A stretch of 64,000 nucleotides of DNA from Chrysemys picta bellii (taxonomy: Eukaryota > Chordata > Testudines > Emydidae): assembly GCF_011386835.1 (NCBI RefSeq), contig NC_088797.1, positions 41,043,583 through 41,107,582 of the forward strand, read 5' to 3'. Positions within the stretch are counted from its first letter, which is position 1; every line of letters begins with the position of its first letter. The translations under genes were made by a program, and so were the position numbers. The notes below the pieces were generated by a model, which worked only from the letters and a program-made list of their open reading frames with translations, was not told the origin of the DNA and made no database searches. This document shows, piece by piece, positions 33,228-45,440 of this stretch.

Positions 33228-34363
33228 ATAGCACAGTCTTGCCCTAAATGAATGAACCGGTGTCACAGAGACTTTGAGCAGCTCTTCTCTTGTGGCAGAG
33301 GATATACCACTGCTACTTAAGCTGGACCGTAACCCTTCAGACATGTTTGTATAGACCAACATCCCAAGAGAAATAATGAATTCAAAATGACTGCCAGTAT
33401 TTCAGCTAGGAGGCTGGAGGGGAGGGCACCATTGATAATATGTAACCATCTTCCCCTGTCCATCACTACATAGAAAGTGGAGATGTCTCAGGCATTTTCC
33501 AGGCAATCAGCCAAGCCACTCCACCCATTTGGCCACTCCAGCAGTGTGGGACTTGAGGGTATGACACCACCAAAGTCATCTCAAAAGAGACAATGTAGGA
33601 AATAAATGCTACTTATGTTAAGAGCTCATGGTAATCACTAATACACACTATTTACTTGAACATGATGTACTGTAAAAGAATAGCAGTAACTGTGGCATCT
33701 GTCATAAACCAGAGACCCTTGTGAAGTAAGTGAATCGATGGACATCTGACGTGTTGTCACAGCACAGATTCCCATAATCTTCTTGTAACACTTTTCTTAA
33801 GGCAGCTTCTCCTTTTGCAGATATTATACAATTCTATTTACCTCTTTGTCGGTGTGCTTTTAAAGGCTTTTGAATGTGAAAGCCTCCATGGGCTGGCTAA
33901 CGGGGATAGGAAAAAAGGCACAAAGAGTTCTCTCTAGTTATTTTCATTCTGACTCCTAGATGATTTATAAAGCTGCGTTCACTGTGAGTAGTTGGAAAGC
34001 ATGTGCCTAAGCTCTAAGGAAGAGCAAAATAACAAAAAGCAAACCATGCCAGAAAAGGGAGACTTCTTAAGTGAAACAGATTCCTTTTTTAAAGAATACT
34101 TTCTTAGTTTCCCATGTCATTCCCACATCAAGTCTGTCCTAATAGGAATTATAGGTATAGTAATCTCATTAGAACAATTAAAAATTGAAGATTAGCAAAC
34201 ATTGTCCTTAAAGACCCTACAGCAATGTAACTTCAGACTCAATCTCTTTATTTATATCTAAAATCAGCTCCAGCTTTGGCTATTTTTAAAGGACTGTCAA
34301 TTATCTCTTCCACAATTTAGCAGAGAGAAACCAGCATGATTCAAGTCAGCTCCAACAGAGGTC

Positions 34364-34558
34364 TTATTCTTTAGGGAGATCAGATTGGGTATGGACTTGA
34401 ATATATTCAGCTTTAAACTCCACCAGGCTGTGGGAGTCTGTGAAGGACTCATCATGCATTCTAGACACACTGTTGCATGCAAATGCCAACCAGCAGAGCT
34501 GCAGCATAGTGATCAGCAGAAGAATTCTTTTGTATCTTAACCAGTCATTTCTTTTCAT
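34364..34558 (-). other. Short frame with a signal-peptide-like start, unrecognised
   Basis: 64 codons starting MKRNDWLRYK, then a hydrophobic stretch ILLLITMLQLCWLAFA ending near a plausible signal-peptidase context, then a hydrophilic tail rich in Ser, His and acidic residues. A pyrimidine-rich stretch ending ttttttgtag lies 18 nt before the ATG on the minus strand and could be a splice acceptor. I recognise no family. It could be a terminal exon or chance. Confidence 0.18.
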
Positions 34559-36182
34559 TTTTTAAACCATACTACAAAAAAGCAAAGTTGAGCAATGCAA
34601 TTATCTTTTTCTGTGGATTATCCTTCAAATGTTCGTGTATTTTAACTAGAGGGGAGAAAACAATCAGGACACTGATACTTATAAGCAAGAAAAAAAAGCA
34701 ATGAACAAGAGGCTTCAAAGACCAAAATGTCTTGTTTGACTATTTCGATAAATGAGAACTTGCTATTGTGATTTGTAGTTTGGCTAATTTTCCCCACTGA
34801 ACAGAAGAAATTACCTTACTGAGATTTTTAGAAGTGTCTGTGCTGAGAGGCTGAACTTTCCCACAGAAACAGAGTGCAAATTGTTTTGTTCTTTAGTAAT
34901 CTAGGTTTTAGCAGGCCCAATACCCAACATGGCCAGTCTCCTGTACCATGCTTTTAGATATGACACAGATAAAGCATTTGTCTCAGTTGTGGCTACAACA
35001 TGAAACCTAAAAGAGATTTCAAAACAAAGGAAGAAATATGGACCTTACTTATTCATTCACTGGGCATGCTCCACTAGCATTTTGCATCATGTGCTTGTTT
35101 CCAAGGCAACAGCTATGATGTGGAGTACACAATGTCCCATATTTAAGCCAGGGTTTTGATTATGATCATTGTAAAAATGCCCACAAACCTATCATTTTCA
35201 TTTGTGACTATATACTGATTCATGTTTACCAATATCTCATTTTTAGCTCATCATGAGCACAGTCCAAGGTATTACAAATCTAAGCTTTTTGGTACAGCAG
35301 TTACGAGATATTTAATGATAACATTGTTCAAAGAGAGTCACTAAATGATATTGAAATGGAATGGTCTCAGTCGGCTACAGAACAAGGATGCTGCACAGCT
35401 ACTGTGCCTGAATTATGCCTTTATCTTAATTCCCTACATGTTAGCAAAGGGATTATTTGCATGATGACTGATTTATTGTTCAATAACCATAAAGTGACTA
35501 TGCAAATCCCTCTTCTCCGATTAGCCAAGGCCTATGGCAAATGTGGCTAGAACACCTTGTCACCCCACCTACCCCCAGATAGGGCCCGGAGCAGCAGTAG
35601 GGTGATGCTGAGAAGACAGGGGTTAACTTGGACAGGGTGGAAAGGAGGGCAGAATTGGAAGAGACCATGTTTACATTCACATTGGTGGGGAATTCTGAAG
35701 GCTGGGCTTTATAGAAGCTAAAGAAGACAGTTGAGTACAGTGATAATTGGAGAGGGCTCCCACTTTACTTCCCTGACCTAATTGACTGCTAGGTCTTCAG
35801 CCCTGGAGTCAAGATGTATGTGGACTGTGTTGTAGTTTCCCAGCACAGAGGCAACAAAAGTGAGGATGATGGTGGTGAGGGCCACATCTGATTGGAAAGG
35901 ATGTAATCTCCTGGCCAACTCCAGATGGAAAAAAGGCATATCTGGAAGCTAATACAGTTTGCAAATCTAAGAGCATTGATGAGTCTAAGACCTTGAGGCT
36001 GCAAATTGTGTAGACAGTAGGTGGGCAAACACCCTCAACTGAAGGAGCAGTTATAGATTCTACCCATTCCTCACAATACTTCTCCCAGCCAATCTGCTTC
36101 ACCTCCACTGAATCTGGGTTAGGTTTAAACCATCTGGTTTTCATCAAAGTTGCAGAAATTGGGACAGCATGGAGACATGGTG

Positions 36183-36805
36183 GACTAGATGGCCCATCTG
36201 AGGGAAGGGAGCAGAAGGAGACTCCACCGATTGGAAGGCAAAAGATGCACTGTCCTAGGGATGCGGGTTCCACGACCACCACTCCCAAGAGGAGGAGGAG
36301 GGTGGTGGTGGTCGGGGACTCCCTCCTCAGGGGGACTGAGTCATCTATCTGCCGCCCTGACCGGGAAAACCGAGAGGTCTGCTGCTTGCCAGGAGCTAGG
36401 ATTCACAATGTGACGGAGAGACTGCCGAGACTCATCAAGCCCTCGGATCGCTACCCCTTCCTGCTTCTCCACGTGGGCACCAATGATACTGCCAAGAATG
36501 ACCTTGAGCGGATCACTGCAGACTACGTGGCTCTGGGAAGAAGGATAAAGGAGTTTGAGGCGCAAGTGGTGTTCTCGTCCATCCTCCCTGTGCAAGGAAA
36601 AGGCCGGGGTAGAGACCGTCGAATCGTGGAAGTCAACGAATGGCTACGCAGGTGGTGTCGGAGAGAAGGCTTTGGATTCTTCGACCATGGGATGGTGTTC
36701 CAAGAAGAAGGAGTGCTAGGCAGAGACGGGCTCCACCTAACGAAGAGAGGGAAGAGCATCTTCGCCAGCAGGCTGGCTAACCTAGTGAGGAGGGCTTTAA
36801 ACTAG
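36183..36805 (+). pseudogene. CR1 ORF1, C-terminal SGNH-esterase domain
   Basis: The frame is open from before 36183 to the TAG at 36803-36805, with an internal ATG at 36245 (186 codons from there). Domain blocks of the SGNH/GDSL hydrolase fold are all visible: block I VVVVGDSLLRG with the nucleophile Ser, HVGTNDTAKND with the Asn of block III, and GRDGLHLTKRGK with the DxxH pair of block V. CR1 ORF1 esterases are thought to help the ribonucleoprotein associate with membranes or lipids. The N-terminal coiled-coil or zinc-finger part is missing because of 5' truncation. Catalytic residues look intact. Confidence 0.9.
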
Positions 36806-36849
36806 GTTCACCGGGGGAAGGAGACCAAAGCCCTGAGGTAAGTGGGGAA

Positions 36850-39694
36850 ATGGGATCCTGGGAGGAAGCACAAGCAGGAGAGCGCAAGAGGGGAGGACTC
36901 CTGTCTCATGCTGAGAAAGAGGGACGATCATTGAGTTATCTTAAGTGCCTATACACAAATGCAAGAAGCCTGGGAAACAAGCAGGGAGAACTGGAAGTCC
37001 TGGCACAGTCAGGGAATTATGATGTGATTGGAATAACAGAGACTTGGTGGGATAACTCACTGGAGTACTGTCATGGATGGATATAAACTGTTCAGGAAGG
37101 ACAGGCAGGGCAGAAAAGGTGGTGGAGTTGCGTTGTATGTAAGAGAGGAGTATGACTGCTCAGAGCTCCGGTATGATACTGCAGAAAAACCTGAGTGTCT
37201 CTGGATAAAGTTGAGAAGTGGGAGCAACAAGGGTGATGTCGTGGTTGGAGTCTGCTATAGACCACCAGACCAGGGGGATGAGGTGGACGAGGCTTTCTTC
37301 TGGCAACTAGCAGAAGTTGCTAGATCGCAGGCCCTGGTTCTCATGGGAGACTTTAATCACCCTGATATCTGCTGGGAGAGCAATACAGCGGTGCACAGGC
37401 AATCCAGGAAATTTTTGGAAAGCGTAGGGGACAATTTCCTGGTGCAAGTGCTGGAGGAACCAACTAGGGGCAAAGCTTTTCTTGACCTGCTGCTCACAAA
37501 CAGGGAAGAACTAGTAGGGGAAGCAAAAGTGGATGGGAACCTGGGAGGCAGTGACCATGAGATGGTCGAGTTCAGGATCCTGACACAAGGAAGAAAGGAG
37601 AGCAGCAGAATATGGACCCTGGACTTCAGAAAAGCAGACTTTGACTCCCTCAGGGAACAGATGGGCAGGATCCCCTGGGAGAATAACATGAAGGGCAAAG
37701 GGGTCCAGGAGAGCTGGCTGTATTTTAAAGAATCCTTATTGAGGTTGCAGGAACAAACCATCCCGATGTGTAGAAAGAATAGTAAATATGGCAGGCGACC
37801 AGCTTGGCTAAACAGTGAAATCCTTGCTGATCTTAAACGCAAAAAAGAGGCTTATAAGAAGTGGAAGATTGGACAAATGACCAGGGAGGAGTATAAAAAT
37901 ATTGCTCAGGCGTGCAGGAGTGAAATCAGGAAGGCCAAATCACACTTGGAGTTGCAGTTAGCAAGAGATGTTAAGAGTAACAAGAAGGGTTTCTTCAGGT
38001 ATGTTAGCAACAAGAAGAAAATCAAGGAAAGTGTGGGCCCCTTACTGAATGAGGGAGGCAACCTAGTGACCGAGGATGTGGAAAAAGCTAATGTACTCAA
38101 TGATTTTTTTGCCTCTGTCTTCACGCACAAGGTCAGCTCCCAGATTGCTGCACTGGGCAGTACAGCATGGGGAGAAGGTGACCAGCCCTCTGTGGAGAAA
38201 GAAGTGGTTCGGGACTATTTAGAAAAGCTGGACGTGCACAAGTCCATGGGGCCGGATGCGCTGCATCCGAGGGTGCTAAAGGAGTTGGCGGGTGAGATTG
38301 CAGAGCCATTAGCCATTATTTTTGAAAACTCATGGCGATCGGGGGAGGTCCCAGATGACTGGAAAAAGGCTAATGTAGTGCCCATCTTTAAAAAAGGGAA
38401 GAAGGAGGATCCGGGGAACTACAGGCCAGTCAGCCTCACCTCAGTCCCTGGAAAAATTATGGAGCAGGTCCTCAAGGAATCAATTATGAAACATTTAGAG
38501 GAAAGGAAAGTGATCAGGAACAGTCAGCATGGATTCACGAAGGGGAAGTCGTGCCTGACTAACCTAATTGCCTTCTATGATGAGATAACTGGCTCTGTGG
38601 ATGAGGGGAAAGCAGTGGATGTGTTATTTCTTGACTTTAGCAAAGCTTTTGATACTGTCTCCCACAGTATTCTTGCCACCAAGTTGAAGAAGTATGGGCT
38701 GGATGAATGGACTGTAAGGTGGATAGAAAGCTGGCTAGATCGTCGGGCTCAACGGGTAGTGATCAATGGCTCCATGTCTAGTTGGCAGCCGGTTTCAAGC
38801 GGAGTGCCCCAAGGGTCGGTCCTGGGGCCGGTTTTGTTTAATATCTTTATTAATGATCTGGAGGATGGTGTGGACTGCACTCTCAGCAAGTTTGCAGATG
38901 ACACTAAACTAGGAGGCGTGGTAGATACACTAGAGGGTAGGGATCGGATACAGAGGGACCTAGACAAATTAGAGGATTGGGCAGAAAAAAACCTGATGAG
39001 GTTCAACAAGGACAAGTGCAGAGTCCTGCACTTAGGACGGAAGAATCCCATGCACTGCTACAGACTAGGGACCGAATGGCTAGGTAGCAGTTCTGCTGAA
39101 AAGGACCTAGGGGTCACAGTGGACGAGAAGCTGGATATGAGTCAACAGTGTGCTCTTGTTGCCAAGAAGGCTAACGGCATTTTGGGCTGTATAAATAGGG
39201 GCATTGCCAGCAGATCGAGGAACGTGATCGTTCCCCTTTATTCGACATTGGTGAGGCCTCATCTGGAATACTGTGTCCAGTTTTGGGCCCCACACTACAA
39301 GAAGGATGTGGAAAAATTGGAAAGAGTCCAGCGGAGGGCAACAAAAATGATTAGGGGTCTGGAGCATATGACTTATGAGGAGAGGCTGAGAGAACTGGGA
39401 TTGTTTAGTCTCCAGAAGAGAAGAATGAGGGGGGATTTGATAGCAGCCTTCAACTACCTGAAGGGGGGTTCCAAAGAGGATGGAGCTCGGCTGTTCTCAG
39501 TGGTGGCAGATGACAGAACAAGGAGCAATGGTCTCAAGTTGCGGTGGGGGAAGTCCAGGTTGGATATCAGGAAAAACTATTTCACTAGGAGGGTGGTGAA
39601 ACACTGGAATGCGTTACCTAGGGAGGTGGTGGAGTCTCCTTCCTTGGAGGTTTTTAAGGCCCGGCTTGACAAAGCCCTGGCTGGGATGATTTAG
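36850..39694 (+). pseudogene. CR1 ORF2: AP endonuclease plus reverse transcriptase, one frameshift
   Basis: The ATG at 36850 opens 79 codons including YTNARSLGNKQGELE and [10 protein letters not shown] (endonuclease Asn and Glu). The frame is lost at about 37055, where comparison with related CR1 wording suggests loss of 5 nt. It resumes at 37073 and stays open for 873 codons. Endonuclease residues continue with [20 protein letters not shown] and [10 protein letters not shown] follows: [52 protein letters not shown] and the catalytic [10 protein letters not shown], then the thumb blocks and [14 protein letters not shown]. Total about 950 residues, full length for CR1. Apart from the frameshift I see no lost catalytic residue. 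Confidence 0.95.
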
Positions 39695-39971
39695 CTGGGA
39701 ATTGGTCCTGCTTTGAGCAGGGGGTTGGACTAGATGACCTCTTGAGGTCCCTTCCAACTCTGATATTCTATGATTCTATGATTCTATGACTCTGGAACCA
39801 TCTGGAGAGTCCTGTTGACTTCAGTGGGAAATAGATTGAGCCCTCTAAATCTGGGTCCAATGAAAATGAGTCTATGAGCCTGATTCTGGTCTCACTTTCA
39901 TGGGTGTAAATCAGGAGAAAAGACTGGAGTTATGTGGGTATAAAATTATTGTGAAGAGAATTGGACTCAGT

Positions 39972-40521
39972 TGTAATATCCCATGTAACAGGGGAGAGCC
40001 TGGGGCTAAGATAACCCTGATTACAGAACAAGCCCCAACTGAGGAAATCAAGTGATTCCAGTATAAAAAGCCCAGGAGACTGCAAGGGAGTCTGTAGACA
40101 CTGCAGGGAGTAGTAAGAAGGCCCCATTAGGGCCCAGGCACCAGCTGAGAGAGCCTGAGGAGAAGGGAAAACTCCAGGCAGGAGATGCTGGGAAACAGAA
40201 AGACTGACCAACCCTCAGAGAGGAGGGACTGTGCCCAGCTGAAACTGAGATGAAGACTCTGAGTTTGTGTTCTATTTGAAAGACTTTCTTATTTGGACTT
40301 CCAGGAAGGAGACCCTGAATTTGGGTTAGGCCCTCGTGGGCCAGTGTGTACCCAAGGACTCAATAAATTGGACCATCAGGAGGGTATTGTTTGACCTATC
40401 TTGGAACTGAATTAGTTCTTATGGGATCTGCAAGAGGGGGCAAACAGGGGCTGGGTGACTGCAAAGTGACACCTGGCCACGAGGGGGGACTCAAACAGCT
40501 ACTCCACTAAGTCCCATTACA
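39972..40521 (+). mobile_element. LTR-like block (candidate)
   Basis: It starts TGTAATATCCCATG and ends AAGTCCCATTACA (inverted TGTAAT/ATTACA ends). Inside, a TATA box (gtataaaaagccc, about 40060) precedes an AATAAA (ctcaataaattgg, about 40360) by 300 bp, in LTR order. No target duplication was found, so limits and class are uncertain. Purine-rich compared with flanks. Confidence 0.45.
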
Positions 40522-40567
40522 ATAATTTGAGAAAATTAGCAATAGATTGGCTCTCCTAAACCAAACT

Positions 40568-40814
40568 ATGGCTTGTCTACACAGGGAGTTATTGTGCAGC
40601 GAGCTAGGGTGTGAATTTAAAACATACTAGCTAGTCTGCACTAACTCTCCATGTGGACATAATTCTTGTATGCTGAGTGCCTCACGTGATTTAGCTTAAT
40701 ACACTTCCAAAGTACAATAAGCTAATGAACACAAAGACACTCTAGGAGTGTCCACAGGGGGACTTAGTACACATCAACTACTGCAGGCTTTTCCCTTGTG
40801 TAGACAAACCCTAA
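40568..40814. mobile_element. MITE with GTCTACAC-type inverted ends
   Basis: The left 'atggcttgtctacacaggga' and the complemented right 'ttagggtttgtctacacaag' are inverted repeats. The GTCTACAC core is shared with the Harbinger ends at 23.97 and 28.26 kb, so a Harbinger-related MITE is plausible. Non-coding. Confidence 0.6.
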
Positions 40815-42140
40815 GGTGATCAGAATGTATCAGTGTACTGTATGGCAGATACAATCTCCTCTATTAGAGCATAACTTAGCTATACGCTTTGTCATGTTCC
40901 TATACCAGATCTGCACTGCTAGAGAGCTTTCTCATACACACCAGATGTGTTCATCATGAGATCCTTTAATGCTCTGCCAGGTCTGGCTGAGGTTCGTTTC
41001 AATAAGGTAGTGTATATTACACACCGTGCCACTTAATGGCTGAACAGTAGAATACAATTTAGCATTTGATTACAGCCTTAAAATCCATGTGCATTACATG
41101 TATTTGTCTAAATCCTCAGCTGGTGTTAATTGTCATAGCTCTATCAGTGAATTTACACCAGCTGCGGATTTGACCACTGTTCCCTTGCCTTTTGGTGGCT
41201 ATTGTGGGTAACATTTTGAATTACTTCTAGCAACAATCTGGGTCAAAATGAGTGTCAATTTCTCAATATTAAGAGAATCCATTCAGTTCAGGGCCTAAAT
41301 TTTTGACACCTATTATGTATCTGTTGTATTTAAACTTTAGAAGTAGTCTTCCATCTAGACAAGAAGGTCATTGTCAGACAGAAAAAGAAACAATAAAAAA
41401 TACAAGGTTTCATCAGAAGAGAACTGACTGGTATCATACTTAAACAAGTTAATATGCAGCAGAGAAAAATCCTAGAGTTAATTTCCATTTTTTATAAGCA
41501 ATACTGCTTGTATTTGTAGATCACATTCAACTGCAAATGCCAACAGCTTCCTGGGCTTATCTCCAATTTTAAAAATACTCTTCATCTGTCTTTGTAAAAC
41601 AAATTCTGCCTTCCTGGACTGGCCATCTCAGCCTTTTAGTCTACTAATTTTAAAAGAAAGCCTGCCTTTTGACCGTGGATCTTTTCTCTCAATCATTCAT
41701 TCTAAGGGTGGATGAGCTCTTTTCTTTGAGGATATGATCAGATGAAGAACCCTAATCTCAAAGTTTCAGGAACATCCATGCACACACTAAAAGAGGGCTT
41801 ATCAGGGACATTCATCCCTCTAGATCTGGGGCTTCAGGAATGGCTGAAAGGAAGGGTTGCTAAGCAAGACGGTATGAAGAGGACACTCAGAGGATTGGAG
41901 AAGACAAGGATGAACCAACTAGTGCATGCGCTAAAATCGACATGGTTGCAAAATCACATTTTAAGATGCAAAAGAAAAATACAGCTTGCAGGAAAATATA
42001 GTTTGTCTGTAAGCTCACTGTCAAAAGTAAAAAGGCCCGAAAAAAAGACACAGCTAACTTGGCAAATGTACAGGGTTATCTGACACCCCATCCTATCAGG
42101 AAGACTTTCAGAAGCCATTGTAGGCCAGATTTTTTTAAAA
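40815..42140. other. No gene; one small palindrome
   Basis: Apart from the palindrome at 41117-41164 nothing is recognised. The 113-codon plus frame at 41742-42083 has no domain I can name. Confidence 0.4.
41117..41164. repeat. Short palindrome, possible MITE remnant
   Basis: cagctggtgttaatt at the left and aatttacaccagctg at the right pair around an 18-bp centre. Confidence 0.5.
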
Positions 42141-42968
42141 TGTCACAATCCAGGGCAACTGCATTTGTATTTCCCCACAGTAGTCCAGCAAGGCATGCAC
42201 TGTCAGGCTTCCAGCACTCCATGCTGTTGCCTCTCTTGGGTGGAGAAGACACGCATTTCCTCCCTTCCCCCTTCTGAGTGGGGTATCTCCAGGCTGAACC
42301 ATTATGCCTTTACTGTGCTGTTCCCAGCAAAAGACAGACTGCCTAAGCAGACCTGTTTGCTTTCTCTTCGAAGTCTAACAACTGTGTAACTGCCCACAGT
42401 TAAGATACCACACAGCACTTTCTCTGCAATTTTATTCTTAGGATAAAAGTATCACAGAGAAAACATCTTAAAAACAATATGAGAGAACCTATGCACTTGC
42501 TCATAACCTTCCCAGAGATCATCCCAAATCTCACATGGGCTCTGACAGGTAAATAGTCCTGCAAACCCCTCAGAAGGGATCTCTCCTATGATCACAAGTT
42601 CATAACAGCCTCAGCACAGAACTAGCACCCTCATGAGAAGTTTATTCTCTCCTTTATACAGTTTTAGGTCTTTGATCTGCAGTTTCCAAGAGCAAGTAAT
42701 CAGTAGACAATGGGTTTCTCTCCCCAGGTGTAGCTTCTACAGGCTTTCCAAGTATGTCTTAGGAAACCCACTTCACATGTATTGTCCCAAATGAGTCTTG
42801 GAAGTTCCTATCATTTCCCCCAAGGTATACATTAGTCTCCTAGAAAAGCTACATACAATAACACAAACAATTGCATTTTAATACAATGGACCCAAAGGTA
42901 TTAAATCTAATTCAATAAATTTTAACTTAATTCAATAAGATGTGTCCAGGAAATTGCCCTTGCTCACA
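42141..42968 (-). mobile_element. LTR-like block, antisense (candidate)
   Basis: On the minus strand a TATA-like tgtataaagg (about 42652-42661) precedes an AATAAA-type signal (complement of ttttattctta near 42430), and the sequence ends ...GATTGTGACA at 42141. Candidate start TGTGAGCAAGGGC at 42968. No target duplication found. Recognition by resemblance to turtle LTR sequence; boundaries approximate. Confidence 0.4.
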
Positions 42969-44626
42969 CTTAGCATGCTAAGTCAAGACTAACTTTTCAA
43001 AACAGCCCAGCTATCATTTAGGTACTTTAAATAAAGACCAAAGTTTCAAAAGCATTCAGCACCCAACAGCTTCCATTGCAACACTCATGGCTGGATTTTC
43101 AAAAGAGCTCAGCAGACAAGGTCCTACACCATAGATGTTAATAATACATCTAATCTAGATGTGCTAAGTAAGCTAAATTATTCCAGAAAACAAACACAAG
43201 TGTATACAAGTGGCCAGATTTTCAAAGTGCTTATCATTTGTTTTCTGCAATAACTTACTGCAAATAAAACGTTAAATAATCTAAGTGTTCTACAAGCATT
43301 AATTAGAGCAGTTAACAACATGCTGCTGGAAAGAAGTCTGTCCATTGAAGATAAAATAGCACCACCAAGGATACGAAGAAACAAATACTAACTGAAATTT
43401 CTGTGTGAACTTTCTTTTGATTTCTTTTTATCAATCATTACAAAACACTTTAAAAACACTTGGATGGATTCATTCTTCAGAATTCTCTTTCCTGTCCTCA
43501 GCATTCAGTGAAAACCCTTTTGAGAAAAGGAAAGAGAGGTTGAGATTAATAAAACAGAGATTTGAATCCAGAGTTTTTACTTCCACGTCAGTCTGAGGGT
43601 GATATTTAGGAATCATATTCCCATACATTTCTATACTTTTAAAAACCAATGCATAGCACTTCTAAATTTGAAAAATCACTAGGACTTAAACTTTCCATTC
43701 CTAGGAATTGTCCTTTTCGTGGTTGTGTTTGTCTTGACCTTGAACATCCCAGACTTGATAGAAAATTCACCCTCATCATGGTCAGTAGGGTTACAGCCTC
43801 TTATTAGTGGTATATATGGCTCTATTTGCCTTCCTAATGTTTAGTATATTTACTTTTTCCTGAACAGGAACATTTGGGTCTGATGGAAAATCTTTTCCAA
43901 GTTTTAGATTGAGTCTAGCAGCTTACTTCCTCTCAAATGCAAAACACAAGGAGACGGAACTCAAAAGCACGTATGTTGTTGGTCACTAATCCACAGTTCT
44001 GGTGCTTTTCTTGCTGTACTAATTGAGTCTGTGGTTCTTGATGGTTAATTCTGAACAGGATTTTCTACTGAACCAATCTCTGGTTTTAATCATTGAGATT
44101 TGTACTATGTTGTTACAAATTCTACTACACAATACTTCTCTGTTATGTTTCACATGTGCTGCTTTATGTTATGTTGACCTCAAAGTAGTACAAAGTAAAT
44201 ATTTTAAGCTTCAATACAGCTACAACTACATGGGAAACTTTATGCTTCAAAAGACTCAACAAAGTAATTAATACTTTAGATTGCTCACTGCTTTATGTAA
44301 AGCAAACACAATATATTCCAAAGATTAAGATCAATAGTCTTGAATTGATTAAAATCCCATCAAACTATCAAGCAGCCATTTTTCAGCAGTAAACCAGGTT
44401 CTATTTAAAATTACAATATATTAATGTTTAGTGACAGTAGCTGACTATTTGGGGCCTACGCTATATTATGTGTTCCATACTGATTTACAGCACTTCCGTA
44501 ATTAAAGTTTGAAAATGTGTCCAACTTTAATAATATATTACCAAAATACATTATGGTGTTATAAAAAATTATACTTTTGGCTATCCCAGTTTCACCAGAT
44601 TTTGTATCTCAGGTCTGTTTGCATAA
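42969..44626. other. No gene or clear repeat recognised
   Basis: AT-rich. 'ggctggattttcaaaagagctcagc' near 43088 resembles a palindromic MITE arm; a possible partner lies at about 43212-43226. Frames under 85 codons without motifs. Confidence 0.4.
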
Positions 44627-45440
44627 ATCATAAGAGTGACCTCTTTGGGCCAGAACAATGGTCCATCTAGCCCAGTGTACTGTCTTCTGACAGTGGCTGG
44701 TGCCAGATGCTTCAGAATGAACAGAACAGAGCAATTTATCAAGTGATCCATTCCCTGTCAACCAGTCCCACCTTCTGGAAGTCAGAGGTTTAGGGTCACC
44801 CAGAGCATGGGGTTGCATCTCTGACCATCTTGGCTAATAGCCATTAATGGGCCTATTCCCCATGAATTTATCTCGTTCTTTTTTTAACCTAGTTATACTT
44901 TTGGCCTTCACAACATCCCCTGGCAATGAATTCCACAGGGTGACAGTGCGTTGTGAAAGAAGTATTTCCTTTTGTTTGTTTTAAATCTGCTGCCTATTAA
45001 TTTCATTGGGTGACCCCTAGTTCTTGTCTAATGTGAAGGGGGAAATAACAATTCCTTACTCACTTTCTCTACATCATTCATGGTTATTTAGACCTCTATC
45101 ATATCCCCCCTCAGTTGTCTCTTTTCTAAGCTGAACAGTCCTAATCCTTTGAATCTCTCCTCATATGAAAGCTGTTCCATACCCCTCATCATTTTTGTTG
45201 CCCTTCTCTGTACCTTTTCCAACTTTCATATATCTTTTTTGAGATGGGGTGACTAGAATTGCACACACTATTCAAGGCATGAATGTACCATGGATTTTTA
45301 TAGTGGCATTATGATATTTACTGCCTTATTATCTACCCTTTCCTAATGGTTCCTAACGTTCTGATAGCTTTTTCTGTCTGCTGCTACATGTTGAGCTGAG
45401 TATGAAAACAGTATTTCAATGCAGCTTGACCTGCAGATCA
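44627..45440 (-). mobile_element. CR1 LINE 3' fragment, antisense
   Basis: The plus strand reads the complement of the CR1 3' end: ccatctagcccagtgtactg, the 3' UTR, then the RT C-terminal region (gctgcctattaatttcattg, tgttgcccttctctgtacct). It resembles the copy at 52.4-54.1 kb but is more diverged and decays near 45440. 5'-truncated. Confidence 0.88.

Larger units (their letters stand above)
31806..36182. other. Long stretch without a recognised gene or repeat
   Basis: Mostly AT-rich. It holds two frames mentioned separately (32808-33227 plus and 34558-34364 minus). The remainder shows no domain, terminal repeat or RNA structure I can identify. Confidence 0.4.
36183..39788 (+). mobile_element. 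CR1 LINE, well preserved, ORF1 esterase domain to 3' tail
   Basis: This is the longest CR1 here at about 3.6 kb. It carries the 3' part of ORF1 (SGNH esterase), ORF2 with endonuclease and RT, and the 3' UTR with ggattgg-like and ttggactagatgacctcttg wording. It ends in three attctatg units (39764-39788), the CR1 tail. The 5' end is truncated within ORF1 near 36183; continuation of an open frame upstream makes the exact boundary uncertain. Only one clear disabling change is seen in ORF2, so this is the youngest-looking LINE in the window. Confidence 0.95.

Noticed and set aside
36118..36182. Upstream extension of CR1 ORF1 in the open frame before 36183
   Set aside because: The frame is open but the wording (LVFIKVAEIGTAW) does not look like CR1 ORF1, so I placed the truncation near 36183.
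36126..39806. aaccatctgg occurring near both ends of the 36-39 kb CR1 as a target duplication
   Set aside because: Neither copy is adjacent to the element end (they are about 50 and 7 bp away), so it is probably coincidence.
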